Assembly (NCBI RefSeq): GCF_019977195.1
Contig: NZ_AP024643.1
Location: 4,402,001 to 4,466,000, forward strand
From: Arthrobacter sp. StoSoilA2
GTDB taxonomy: Bacteria > Actinomycetota > Actinomycetes > Actinomycetales > Micrococcaceae
Length of the DNA stretch: 64,000 nucleotides
Direction of reading: 5' to 3'
How positions within the stretch are numbered: position 1 is the stretch's first letter; each line of letters opens with the position of its first letter. The notes below the pieces were generated by a model. That model was given only the letters and a program-made list of their open reading frames with translations, searched no databases and had not been told where the DNA came from. Positions 54,020 to 62,137 of this stretch are shown here, piece by piece. The position numbers and the translations under genes are program-made.

Positions 54020-55531
54020 ATGACCAACCCACCCATCACGGACCACACGGTCCCGGCCCAAGCGCATGCCAGCGAGAAAGCCCTCCACAAGGAGGACAAG
54101 GGCTACCACAAGGATCTGAAGCCCCGCCAGATCCAGATGATCGCGATCGGCGGTGCAATCGGCACCGGGCTGTTCCTGGGCGCCGGTGGCCGCCTCAACG
54201 CTGCGGGCCCTTCGCTCGTCATCGCGTATGCCGTATGTGGCTTCTTCGCATTCCTGATCCTCCGCGCTCTCGGTGAGCTCGTTCTCCACCGCCCCTCGTC
54301 GGGATCCTTCGTTTCTTACGCCCGTGAGTTCTTCGGTGAGAAGGCAGCTTTCGTTTCCGGCTGGTTCTACTGGATCAACTGGGCCACCACCACCATCGTG
54401 GACATCACAGCAGCGGCGCTGTACATGAACTTCTTCGGCAAATACGTCCCGTGGATCGGCGTGGTTCCACAGTGGGCATGGGCGCTTATCGCACTTGTCG
54501 TGGTCCTGAGCCTGAACCTGGTTTCGGTCAAGGTCTTTGGCGAGCTTGAATTCTGGTTCGCCCTGGTCAAGGTCGCTGCTTTGGTGGCCTTCCTGGTGGT
54601 AGGCAGCTACTTCGTCATCTTCGGCACCCCGGTGGAGGGCCAGGAAGTTGGCTTCAGCCTCCTCTCCGACAACGGCGGCATCTTCCCCAATGGCATCCTT
54701 CCCATGATCATCCTCATGCAGGGTGTGCTGTTCGCTTACGCATCGATCGAGCTCATCGGCACCGCCGCCGGTGAAACTCCGAACCCTGAGAAGATTATGC
54801 CCAAGGCCATCAACTCCGTGGTCTTCCGTATCGCAGTGTTCTACGTTGGCTCGGTCATCCTGCTCGCTCTGCTGCTCCCCTACACGTCCTACGAGAAGGG
54901 CGTCAGCCCGTTCGTGACGTTCTTCGGTTCCATCGGCATCCAGGGCGTGGACGTGATCATGAACCTCGTGGTCCTCACCGCCGCGCTGTCTTCGCTGAAC
55001 GCCGGCCTGTACTCCACCGGCCGTATCCTGCGCTCGATGTCCGTTGCAGGGTCCGCCCCGAAGTTTGCCCAGCGCATGAACAAGGCCGGTGTCCCCTACG
55101 GTGGCATTGCGATCACGGCAGGTGTCTCGCTCCTCGGCGTTCCGCTGAACTACCTCGTCCCGTCACAGGCGTTCGAAATCGTCCTGAACGTTGCTTCCGT
55201 GGGCATCATCGTCACGTGGGCCACCATCGTCCTGTGCCAGATGCAACTCAAACGCTGGGCGGACAAGGGCTGGCTCAAGCGCCCGTCCTTCCGGATGTTT
55301 GGTGCGCCGTACACCGGTTACCTCTCGCTCCTGTTCCTGGTGGGCGTGCTGGTGATGGTCTTCATCGACTCCCCGCTCACCATGCTGGTCACGGCGATCG
55401 CATGCGCACTTATGGTGGTTGGCTGGTACCTGTGCCGCAAGCAGATCCACGAGCTTGCTGCGACCCGCGATGGCTACACCGGCAGCGCCCCGGTTATTGC
55501 CAACCGCCCCATGCGCGGCGGCGACTCCTAA
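54020..55531 (+). CDS. ansP: Amino acid permease, likely L-asparagine permease
   Basis: 503 aa with about twelve membrane helices. APC-family start: LKPRQIQMIAIGGAIGTGLF, and conserved ALGELVLHRPSSGSFVSYA and FAYASIELIGTAAGETPNPE. The resemblance to AnsP and the operon context suggest asparagine uptake coupled to protons. AAGGAT precedes the ATG. Confidence 0.9.
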   Translation: MTNPPITDHTVPAQAHASEKALHKEDKGYHKDLKPRQIQMIAIGGAIGTGLFLGAGGRLNAAGPSLVIAYAVCGFFAFLILRALGELVLHRPSSGSFVSYAREFFGEKAAFVSGWFYWINWATTTIVDITAAALYMNFFGKYVPWIGVVPQWAWALIALVVVLSLNLVSVKVFGELEFWFALVKVAALVAFLVVGSYFVIFGTPVEGQEVGFSLLSDNGGIFPNGILPMIILMQGVLFAYASIELIGTAAGETPNPEKIMPKAINSVVFRIAVFYVGSVILLALLLPYTSYEKGVSPFVTFFGSIGIQGVDVIMNLVVLTAALSSLNAGLYSTGRILRSMSVAGSAPKFAQRMNKAGVPYGGIAITAGVSLLGVPLNYLVPSQAFEIVLNVASVGIIVTWATIVLCQMQLKRWADKGWLKRPSFRMFGAPYTGYLSLLFLVGVLVMVFIDSPLTMLVTAIACALMVVGWYLCRKQIHELAATRDGYTGSAPVIANRPMRGGDS

Positions 55532-55564
55532 CAAGCCCCAATAGCGCCAGTTCCGAGTAACGCC

Positions 55565-55614
55565 CGACGGCGGCACCTGGGTTCCGTAACAACGGAACGC
55601 AAGTGCCGCCGTCG
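55565..55614 (+). terminator. Terminator-like double hairpin after the asparagine permease gene
   Basis: Outer arms CGACGGCGGCAC (55565-55576) and GTGCCGCCGTCG (55603-55614) pair perfectly; inner arms GTTCCGT and ACGGAAC pair inside. No U-run beyond GTTGGTT. Confidence 0.65.
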
Positions 55615-55625
55615 TTGGTTAACGA

Positions 55626-55693
55626 ACCCAAGTAAGTCGCAGCAGATGCCGTTTTGAACACCCAAAAGGGCATCTGCTGCTACCTAGTTGGGT
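55626..55693. repeat. Palindromic repeat with GCAGCAG arms, copy B
   Basis: Inner arms GCAGCAGATGCC (55639-55650) and GGCATCTGCTGC (55669-55680) are perfect complements; the ends ACCCAA and TTGGGT also pair. It shares end motifs with the element at 38533-38607. Confidence 0.7.
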
Positions 55694-55743
55694 GAGAGCG
55701 CGCCAAAGCCAAACATCCGATGATTCGCGACTACTATGGACCC

Positions 55744-56415
55744 ATGGCTGTCACAGATGAGGCGATTGGCAAGATCAAGGACATGCTGATCCGCGGGGAA
55801 CTCAAGGCCGGGGATCGGCTTCCGCCCGAGAAGGAACTGAGCGAGCGGCTCGGCCTTTCGCGCAGTTCACTGCGTGAGGCGGTTAAGGCACTGGAGCTGA
55901 TCCGCGTGCTCGACGTCCGCCGCGGCGACGGAACCTACGTCACCAGCCTCGATGCCAAGCTGCTCAACGAAGCCGTGGCATTTGTGGTTGACCTGCATCA
56001 GGACCGCTCCATTTTGGAACTCTTTGAGGTCCGACGAATCCTTGAACCGGCCACCGCCCACCTCGCTGCAGGCAAGATCGGACCGGCAGAGCTCATGGCG
56101 CTCCGGGCCACCATGGACGGCATCGACGAAAACACGGACGTCGAAGAACTCGTAGCCCACGATCTCGAATTCCACCGAATCATCACCGAAGCCGCCGGAA
56201 ACGACTACCTTGGCAGCCTCTTGGAAGCCCTGTCCAGCAGTACGGTCCGAGCCCGGATCTGGCGTGGCCTGACGCAGGAAAAAGCCGTGGCCCATACGCT
56301 GGCAGAACACCGCGCTATCGCCGACGCCCTGGAACGCGGCGATGCCGAACTGGTCCGGGCCCTCGTGACTGTCCACATCAGCGGCGTGGAGAACTGGCTG
56401 CGGCAGGCGCTCTAG
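55744..56415 (+). CDS. FadR-type GntR regulator facing the fucose operon
   Basis: 223 aa from MAVTDEAIGKIKDM. DNA-binding domain: LPPEKELSERLGLSRSSLRE; the wing is VRRGDGTYVTS. FCD domain: FEVRRILEPATAHLAAG, HDLEFHRIITEAAGN, LAEHRAIADALERGDAE. TACTAT lies seven bases before the ATG, so transcription may start at the ATG. It is convergent with the fuconolactonase gene (30 bp apart) and may control the fucose genes, but this is inferred from position only. Confidence 0.82.
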   Translation: MAVTDEAIGKIKDMLIRGELKAGDRLPPEKELSERLGLSRSSLREAVKALELIRVLDVRRGDGTYVTSLDAKLLNEAVAFVVDLHQDRSILELFEVRRILEPATAHLAAGKIGPAELMALRATMDGIDENTDVEELVAHDLEFHRIITEAAGNDYLGSLLEALSSSTVRARIWRGLTQEKAVAHTLAEHRAIADALERGDAELVRALVTVHISGVENWLRQAL

Positions 56416-56444
56416 TCCGGGGAAGCCCTAATCCCTGGAAAGAG

Positions 56445-57314
56445 TTAGTCCTGTGGAAGCGGCGTGACCGGCAGCCCGTAGGCACGGATTGCTGTCGCCT
56501 CGAGCACGGCATCCTGTTCAGGGACGCTCAGTGAAGAGACGAGTTCCAACAACACATCCAAGGTCCTGCCGTAAGGCGCACCCAGTGTGCTGACCGGCCA
56601 GTCGCTGCCGATCATCAAGCGATCGGGACCGAAGGCTTCCAGCGCTTCGTCGAACAAGGGCCGCAACGAATCTGCGGAATACTCCACGCCGGGCAAGTGC
56701 AAGCCGGACAACTTGGCCACGGTGTTGGGCAGACGCCCTAGTTCTCGAAAATCAGCGCGCCAAAGGTCCATCGCAGTTGCGTCCGCAAGGGGTGGCTTGC
56801 CGAGATGATCCAGGACCACGGTCAGCTCAGGAAGTTCGCGGGCAAGCCGTACAGTGCCTCCCAGGTGGCGTGGGAAGGCATCGGGGACGTCGAAGGCCAG
56901 GCCGCGTGCGGCAAGCAAAGCCAGGGATTCGCGTACCGGGGGCAGGTCAAGGAAGTCATCCCGGGGATCATCGTGCACCAAATGCCGCACGCCCCTGAAG
57001 ACGGAATGAGTGGCGAAGCGGTCCAGTTGGGACGCGGCTTCCGCGGGAGAGTCCAGTTGGATCCACCCCACGACGCCGAGTACCCACGGATTGCGCGACG
57101 CCACCCCCAGCATGCTCTCGGTGTCAGCAACTGAGTCGTCGGCCTGGACCAGGACCGCTCCCCTGACCCCCGCTGCGGCCAGGACCTCTTCGGCCTCATC
57201 CTCGCCGAAGCTGCGGAACAGCCCACCGTGCTGCGGGCCGAGCCATGAGTAGGGCCGGGCACCTCCCGTTACGAAGGTATCGAGATTCCAGAGATGCAGA
57301 TGCGCGTCAATCAC
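56445..57314 (-). CDS. Amidohydrolase-2 family lactonase (L-fuconolactonase-like)
   Basis: 289 aa from GTG. It opens with the metal-binding IDAHLHLWNLDTF, then VRHLVHDDPRD, VLDHLGKP and LMIGSDWPVSTLG with the catalytic Asp. The layout matches L-fuconolactonases, which open L-fucono-1,5-lactone to L-fuconate. It overlaps the aldo/keto reductase stop by 8 nt and ends the fucose operon. Confidence 0.85.
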   Translation of the reverse strand: MIDAHLHLWNLDTFVTGGARPYSWLGPQHGGLFRSFGEDEAEEVLAAAGVRGAVLVQADDSVADTESMLGVASRNPWVLGVVGWIQLDSPAEAASQLDRFATHSVFRGVRHLVHDDPRDDFLDLPPVRESLALLAARGLAFDVPDAFPRHLGGTVRLARELPELTVVLDHLGKPPLADATAMDLWRADFRELGRLPNTVAKLSGLHLPGVEYSADSLRPLFDEALEAFGPDRLMIGSDWPVSTLGAPYGRTLDVLLELVSSLSVPEQDAVLEATAIRAYGLPVTPLPQD

Positions 57315-58302
57315 GCCGCAGGGCCTCCAACGCGTCCCACAATTCTTCGGGCACCGATTCCTGCATACGGCTGGCGTTCGAAGTGACCTGTTCAGGTCTG
57401 CTGGCCCCGACTGTCACATTCACCACGGCCGGATGCCGCAGGGGGAACTGGAGTGCCGCCGTCGGGAGTTCCACCCCGAAGTCGCGGCAGACTGCCGCGA
57501 GCGCACGCGCACGCTCAACCACTGCACGCGGTGCGCGGTCGTAGTTGTAATGCGCGTCGTCGGGGACTTCTGGACGGGCCAGCAGCCCGGAGTTGTAGAC
57601 GCCAACATCCACGACGCCGGTGCGGTGCTCCACGCAGCGCTCGAGCAGCGGGGCGCTGGGCTGCTCAAGCAACGTGTAGCGTCCTGCGAGCATGATGAGG
57701 TCCAGGTCCGCGGCCTCGACACATTCCAAGGCTGCTTCCGCGGAGTTGGTGCCGACGCCGATGGCTTTGACCAAGCCCTCGGCGCGCAGTTTCTCCAGCG
57801 CTGGAAGGGCGTGGGAGATGCCCTTCTGGAGATCGTGGACATCGGGATCGTGGAGGTATGCGATATCCACATGGTCCAGGCCCAGGCGTTCCAGGGAGTC
57901 CTCGATGCTGCGCCGGATGCCGGCTTCGGTGAAATCCCATACGCGCCTGCTGGTAGCGGGGACGTCGAAGCCCTCGTCGTCCTTTGCCGAGCCGGCCGCT
58001 GCCGGGCCAGCCGTTGCCGAGCCGTCCGTTGCCGAGCCGGCATGGGGGTTGGCTTCCAGCAAGCGCCCCACTTTCGTGGAGATGACGAATTCTTCCCGGG
58101 GTTTGTCCCGGAGGACGGCGCCCAATCTCTGCTCGGACAAGCCCAGGCCGTAGTGGGGTGCGGTGTCGAAATAGCGGACCCCTGAATCCCAGGCCGCCAG
58201 GACAGTGGCCAATGCTTCCCCATCCGGGATGGCTTTGTACAGGTTTCCGATGCCGGCCCCACCGAATCCGAGCCTGCCGAGAGTCAGTGGTTCAGAGTTC
58301 AT
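57307..58302 (-). CDS. Aldo/keto reductase, L-fucose dehydrogenase-like
   Basis: 331 aa from ATG at 58302, which overlaps the mutarotase stop (ATGA). Asp and Tyr lie in RYFDTAPHYGLGLSEQRLG, Lys in FVISTKVGRLL and His in IAYLHDPDVHD. The resemblance is to D-threo-aldose/L-fucose 1-dehydrogenases (NAD(P)+), giving the lactone used by the next enzyme. An Ala/Gly/Ser insertion (residues about 87-115) encoded by short GC-rich repeats is unusual. Confidence 0.85.
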   Translation of the reverse strand: MNSEPLTLGRLGFGGAGIGNLYKAIPDGEALATVLAAWDSGVRYFDTAPHYGLGLSEQRLGAVLRDKPREEFVISTKVGRLLEANPHAGSATDGSATAGPAAAGSAKDDEGFDVPATSRRVWDFTEAGIRRSIEDSLERLGLDHVDIAYLHDPDVHDLQKGISHALPALEKLRAEGLVKAIGVGTNSAEAALECVEAADLDLIMLAGRYTLLEQPSAPLLERCVEHRTGVVDVGVYNSGLLARPEVPDDAHYNYDRAPRAVVERARALAAVCRDFGVELPTAALQFPLRHPAVVNVTVGASRPEQVTSNASRMQESVPEELWDALEALRRD

Positions 58303-58613
58303 GGCAGTTCCCATACTTTCTGGATACCCGAATCGTTTCCGGAGTAATCGTCCTGAACCTCAAGAAGTTCTGCCATCCGGGCCTGCCAGGGAACGTTCGC
58401 CGGATGATCCGCGAGCGCATGGCGCATGGCTTGGTAGTCCTCGACGTCCACCACGTGGAAAAGGTCCAGCCCGCTGCGCCAGATCCGCCAATTCCGTACG
58501 CCGGCTCCTTTGAGGGCTTCAACGAGTTCGGGCGGGATGTTCGCGTGGGCGTCTGCGTATGCCTCTTCGGTTCCGGGTTTGAGCCGGGTGTGGAGGGCGA
58601 TGCTTTCAGTCAT
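58299..58613 (-). CDS. L-fucose/L-rhamnose mutarotase (RhaM family)
   Basis: 104 aa. RhaM-family pattern: ALHTRLKPGTEEAYADAH, GVRNWRIWRSGLDLFHVVDVE and DHPANVPWQARMAELLEV with the conserved His/Trp residues. It interconverts sugar anomers, here probably of L-fucose. Overlaps the fucosidase 3' end by 8 nt. Confidence 0.87.
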   Translation of the reverse strand: MTESIALHTRLKPGTEEAYADAHANIPPELVEALKGAGVRNWRIWRSGLDLFHVVDVEDYQAMRHALADHPANVPWQARMAELLEVQDDYSGNDSGIQKVWELP

Positions 58614-59898
58614 TGAGATTCCCCGGCTTCAGGAAAAGTTCAAGCACGGGCACAGCGACGTCGGGCCGCTGGACGGGGAGCTTGATGGTCAGGGTCCCGG
58701 CTGGTTGGCCTCCGGGGGTCATGTTCATGGCCTGCTGTGCGGGGTCCACCTGTTGGAGGAAGACCTCGGATGCGTCGTTGAGGAGTTGGGCATACTCCAC
58801 TTTGCCGGCCAGGTCCGGGAGATGGACGTATTCAAAGGGCCAGGCGAAGAGATGCACGTACAGGCGGTCCCCGCGCTGGGTGTAGCGGGCATCCGCAGGT
58901 GCTGTGAACTGTGAAGTCCCCGCGCCGTAAATCGAGCGGGAATGCAGTTCCATCCACTCGCCGATGCCTTCAAGGGAGGCGAGCGCCCGGGGGTCGATGC
59001 TGCCCCGGCCTGTTGGGCCTACGTTAAGCAGCAGGTTGCCGCCTTTGGAGACGCCATCCACCAGCATTCGGATGAGCAGGTCCACGGATTTGTAGTTGAG
59101 GTTGTCGCGGTCGTAACCCCAGCTGCCGTTCAAGGTCTGGCAGGCCTCCCAAGTGACGGGGACGCCGTCGACCATCATGGGTCCGGCCGGCTGGTACTGC
59201 TCGGGGGTGACGAAGTCGCCGGGGATACCAAGGCGGTCGTTGACCACTATGCCCGGCTGCAGTTCCCGCACCATGGCGAGCAGGGTTTCGGAGTCCCAGT
59301 CCTTGGCACCCTTGCCGCCCCAGAACTCTGCGTGTCCGTCTCCTGCGTAGGAGAAATCGAAGAACAGGTAGTCGATGGTGCCGTAGTTGCCCAGGAGCTC
59401 GCGCACCTGTCCGTGCAGGTACTCGCGGTAGCGTGCCATGTCGCGTCCGGCGTTGAGGTTTTCGACGTCGGCTGCGTTGCGTTGGGGGTGCACGCCGTCG
59501 ATGGTGAAGTCCGGGTGGTGCCAGTCGATCAGCGAGTGGTAGAAACCGACTTTGAGCCCTTCAGCCCGCAGCGCGTCCACGTAGGGTGCAATCAGGTCAC
59601 GGCCCGCTGGGGTGTTGGTGGCTTTGTAGTTCGTCAGGGCTGAGTCCCATAGGCAGAAGCCATCGTGATGCTTGGTGGTGAGGACCACGTATTTCATGCC
59701 GGCCCTGCGCGCGGCCCGTGCCCATTCGTGGGGATCGTAGAGATCGGGGTCAAAGCGCCGGAAGTATTTGGAGTACTCCTCCACAGTGGTTTCCTCGCGG
59801 TTCATCACCCACTCGTGCCGGGCGGGCAGGGCATACAGGCCCCAGTGTACGAACATGCCAAAGCGTGCCTCTTCGAACCAAGGTGCGTGCTGGATCAA
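58606..59898 (-). CDS. GH29 alpha-L-fucosidase
   Basis: About 430 aa from a TTG start at 59898 with GGAAGG upstream; earlier in-frame starts would overlap the hairpin and binding-protein gene. Family features: WFEEARFGMFVHWGLYALPA, VVLTTKHHDGFCLWDS, TIDYLFFDFSY (nucleophile Asp of the FFDF segment) and the C-terminal beta domain. No signal peptide, so it acts on imported fucosides or is cytoplasmic. Confidence 0.9.
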   Translation of the reverse strand: MIQHAPWFEEARFGMFVHWGLYALPARHEWVMNREETTVEEYSKYFRRFDPDLYDPHEWARAARRAGMKYVVLTTKHHDGFCLWDSALTNYKATNTPAGRDLIAPYVDALRAEGLKVGFYHSLIDWHHPDFTIDGVHPQRNAADVENLNAGRDMARYREYLHGQVRELLGNYGTIDYLFFDFSYAGDGHAEFWGGKGAKDWDSETLLAMVRELQPGIVVNDRLGIPGDFVTPEQYQPAGPMMVDGVPVTWEACQTLNGSWGYDRDNLNYKSVDLLIRMLVDGVSKGGNLLLNVGPTGRGSIDPRALASLEGIGEWMELHSRSIYGAGTSQFTAPADARYTQRGDRLYVHLFAWPFEYVHLPDLAGKVEYAQLLNDASEVFLQQVDPAQQAMNMTPGGQPAGTLTIKLPVQRPDVAVPVLELFLKPGNLND

Positions 59899-59948
59899 CG
59901 GGATACCTTCCGTGTGCCGGGATTTGGCAGTGCTTTTTGGAGCGTCAG

Positions 59949-59987
59949 GCCCGGATTGGGAGCCGCTCAGCGCTTCCCAATCCGGGC
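59949..59987 (-). terminator. Intercistronic hairpin between binding protein and fucosidase genes
   Basis: Perfect 13-bp stem (59949-59961 with 59975-59987) and 13-nt loop, right after the binding protein stop. No T run follows, so it may stabilise the upstream mRNA rather than fully terminate. Confidence 0.65.
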
Positions 59988-59992
59988 TGATT

Positions 59993-60994
59993 CTATTGGT
60001 AGAGGTTGGGCTTAATGGTCTCGGAGTCGATGTTCTTGGCGTCGTACCAGTAGAAGCCGGTATCGATCTTGCCCGGCAACTTCTCACCCTTGATCGCGGC
60101 AACGGCGGCCTTGATCGTCTCATAGCCGATGCCAACGGGGTTCTGGGTGACGGCGCCTGCCATGAGCCCGGACTTGATCGCGTCGATTTGCGCCTTGCCG
60201 GAGTCGAATCCGACGATCGTCAGCTTGCCCTTGAGGCCAAGCTCCTCCACGGCCTTGACGACGCCGATTGCCGAACCTTCGTTGGTTCCGTACATGCCTT
60301 TGAGGTTCGGGTTGGCGGTGATGATCGCCTTGGCAGCGTCTGCCGAGAGCAGCTGGTCACCACCGGCGTACTGGATGGCGACGATCTTGACGCCGGGGTT
60401 GTTCTTTTCGATGTATTCCTTGAAGCCGTCCCGACGGTCCGTGCCGGACTTGGACGTCTGGTCGTGGCCGATGATGGCGATCTCCCCTGATCCGCCAATC
60501 AGTTCAGCAAGGTGCTTGGCAGCCTCAGCTGCTGCAGCCTTGTTGTCGGTGGAAGCCGTGGTGGCCGGGATGGTGGAGTCAACGCCGGAGTCGAACGCAA
60601 TGACCGGGATGTTCTTGCTCTTGGCCTGCTCCAGGAGGGGCGTGGCGGCCTGTGAGTCCAGCGCTGCGAAGCCGATGGCTGCAGGCGATTTGCCCAGTGC
60701 CGTGGTGAGCATCTGGATCTGCTGGTCGACGTCCTTCTCGGTGTTCGGGCCCTCAAAGCTGATCTCGACGTTGAATTCCTTGGCAGCCTTGTCCGCTCCT
60801 TGCTTGACGGCCTGCCAGAACTGGTGCTGGAAACCTTTGGACACGACGGCGATGTACGGCTTGGCGCCGTCGGCTGCTGCTCCGCTGGCGGAGGCGGATC
60901 CGGCCGGTGCCTCGCAGCCGGCGATGGCAACGGCACCTAGGGCGAGGCCGGTGAGGGTAAGGAAGGAACGGCGGTTGTGGATGGACTTGCTCAC
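59993..60994 (-). CDS. Sugar ABC transporter substrate-binding lipoprotein
   Basis: 333 aa from GTG. The twin-arginine-like NRRSFLTLTG and the lipobox IAGC indicate an exported lipoprotein. The mature part is Peripla_BP_4/RbsB-like: IAVVSKGFQHQFWQAVKQGA, GFAALDSQAA, IAFDSGVDSTIP, GTNEGSAIGVVKAVEELG. L-fucose or a fucoside as ligand is inferred from the operon. Confidence 0.9.
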   Translation of the reverse strand: MSKSIHNRRSFLTLTGLALGAVAIAGCEAPAGSASASGAAADGAKPYIAVVSKGFQHQFWQAVKQGADKAAKEFNVEISFEGPNTEKDVDQQIQMLTTALGKSPAAIGFAALDSQAATPLLEQAKSKNIPVIAFDSGVDSTIPATTASTDNKAAAAEAAKHLAELIGGSGEIAIIGHDQTSKSGTDRRDGFKEYIEKNNPGVKIVAIQYAGGDQLLSADAAKAIITANPNLKGMYGTNEGSAIGVVKAVEELGLKGKLTIVGFDSGKAQIDAIKSGLMAGAVTQNPVGIGYETIKAAVAAIKGEKLPGKIDTGFYWYDAKNIDSETIKPNLYQ

Positions 60995-61014
60995 GATTGA
61001 AGACTCCCTTTTCT

Positions 61015-61062
61015 GAGGATGCGTTCTGGAGAAGATGCGTTCTGGAGAGGATGCGATTGGGT
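61015..61062. repeat. Three 16-bp tandem repeats between permease and binding protein genes
   Basis: Units at 61015-61030 (GAGGATGCGTTCTGGA), 61031-61046 and 61047-61062; the second differs at one base and the third in its last part. It lies 20 bp upstream of the binding protein GTG. Confidence 0.85.
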
Positions 61063-61099
61063 GGAGCGGAAGCGGGTGGTTGGAGCCGAAACGCAGCGG

Positions 61100-62137
61100 C
61101 TATTTGGTGGTCTCCTTCCTGCGCAGCATGTCCAGATAGACCGCCACGAGGATCACGACGCCGATTGCCACGTTCTGCCACTCCTGCGGCACGGAGATAA
61201 TGCGCAGGCCGTTGGTCAGGACGGACATGATGAGGGCGCCGATCACCGTTCCGACGATGGAGCCTTTGCCTCCGGCCAGGGATGTTCCACCGATCACGAC
61301 GGCGGCAATCGCCTGCAGCTCGTAGCCCATGCCCTGCCCCGGCTGGGCGGAGTTCAGGCGGGCTGCAATGATGACGCCGGCCAGGCCTGTGAAGGCTCCG
61401 GCGGCCGTATAGATCCACAATTTCCAGTTCCGCACATTGATGCCGGAAAGTGCTGTTGCTTCCTCGTTGGAGCCGATGGAAAAGGTGTAGCGGCCCAAGA
61501 GCGTCTTGCTCATGACGAGTCCGGCCAGTACGGCCACCGCGAAGAAGATGAATACTGCGTTGGGAACTACCAGGCCCGGGATGGGCTTGCCGAGGGCAAG
61601 GTTGGCGAAGCCTTCAGTGCTGGTGAAATAGATGGGCTTGGTTCCGGAAACCACCAGGGCCATGCCCTGTGCTACGAGCATCGTGGCCAAGGTGGCAATG
61701 AACGGTGGGATCTTCAGGAACGAAATAAGGAACCCATTGACGGCACCGATCACAGCACCCATCAGGATGCCGCCAATGACGCCGGCCCACAGCGGCAGCC
61801 CGAGATAGGTCAGGACCACGCCCGTCATGACCGAGCACAGGCTCATGCCGGTACCTACGGAGAGATCAATGCCTCCGGTAATGATCACGAACGTCGCGCC
61901 CAGGGCCAGCAACCCGATCACGACGGTGGAGAGAAGGATGTCCGAAAGATTGCTTGGCACCAGGAACCTTGAGTTCATCGCACCGAAAAAGATGACCAGG
62001 ACAATGAGTGAACCGAAGGCCAGGAGCTGTTGAAGGGATGAACGGAACCGGGTTGCCAGGTCACGTACGGGCTTCTGTTCGGCGGGTCCGGGCTTTGTAC
62101 CCTGGTTGCGGGACGCGGGGGTCTCTACAAGGCTCAT
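61100..62137 (-). CDS. Sugar ABC transporter permease (RbsC-like)
   Basis: 345 aa with about eight to ten helices. The BPD_transp_2 pattern includes GATFVIITGGIDLSVGTGMSL and GRYTFSIGSNEEATALSGINV. Overlaps the ATPase stop by 4 nt. Confidence 0.93.
   Translation of the reverse strand: MSLVETPASRNQGTKPGPAEQKPVRDLATRFRSSLQQLLAFGSLIVLVIFFGAMNSRFLVPSNLSDILLSTVVIGLLALGATFVIITGGIDLSVGTGMSLCSVMTGVVLTYLGLPLWAGVIGGILMGAVIGAVNGFLISFLKIPPFIATLATMLVAQGMALVVSGTKPIYFTSTEGFANLALGKPIPGLVVPNAVFIFFAVAVLAGLVMSKTLLGRYTFSIGSNEEATALSGINVRNWKLWIYTAAGAFTGLAGVIIAARLNSAQPGQGMGYELQAIAAVVIGGTSLAGGKGSIVGTVIGALIMSVLTNGLRIISVPQEWQNVAIGVVILVAVYLDMLRRKETTK

Noticed and set aside
59899..60135. Longer fucosidase N-terminus
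   Set aside because: It would overlap the hairpin and the binding protein gene and has low-complexity Arg/Ser/Pro residues; the TTG at 59898 has a good ribosome binding site.
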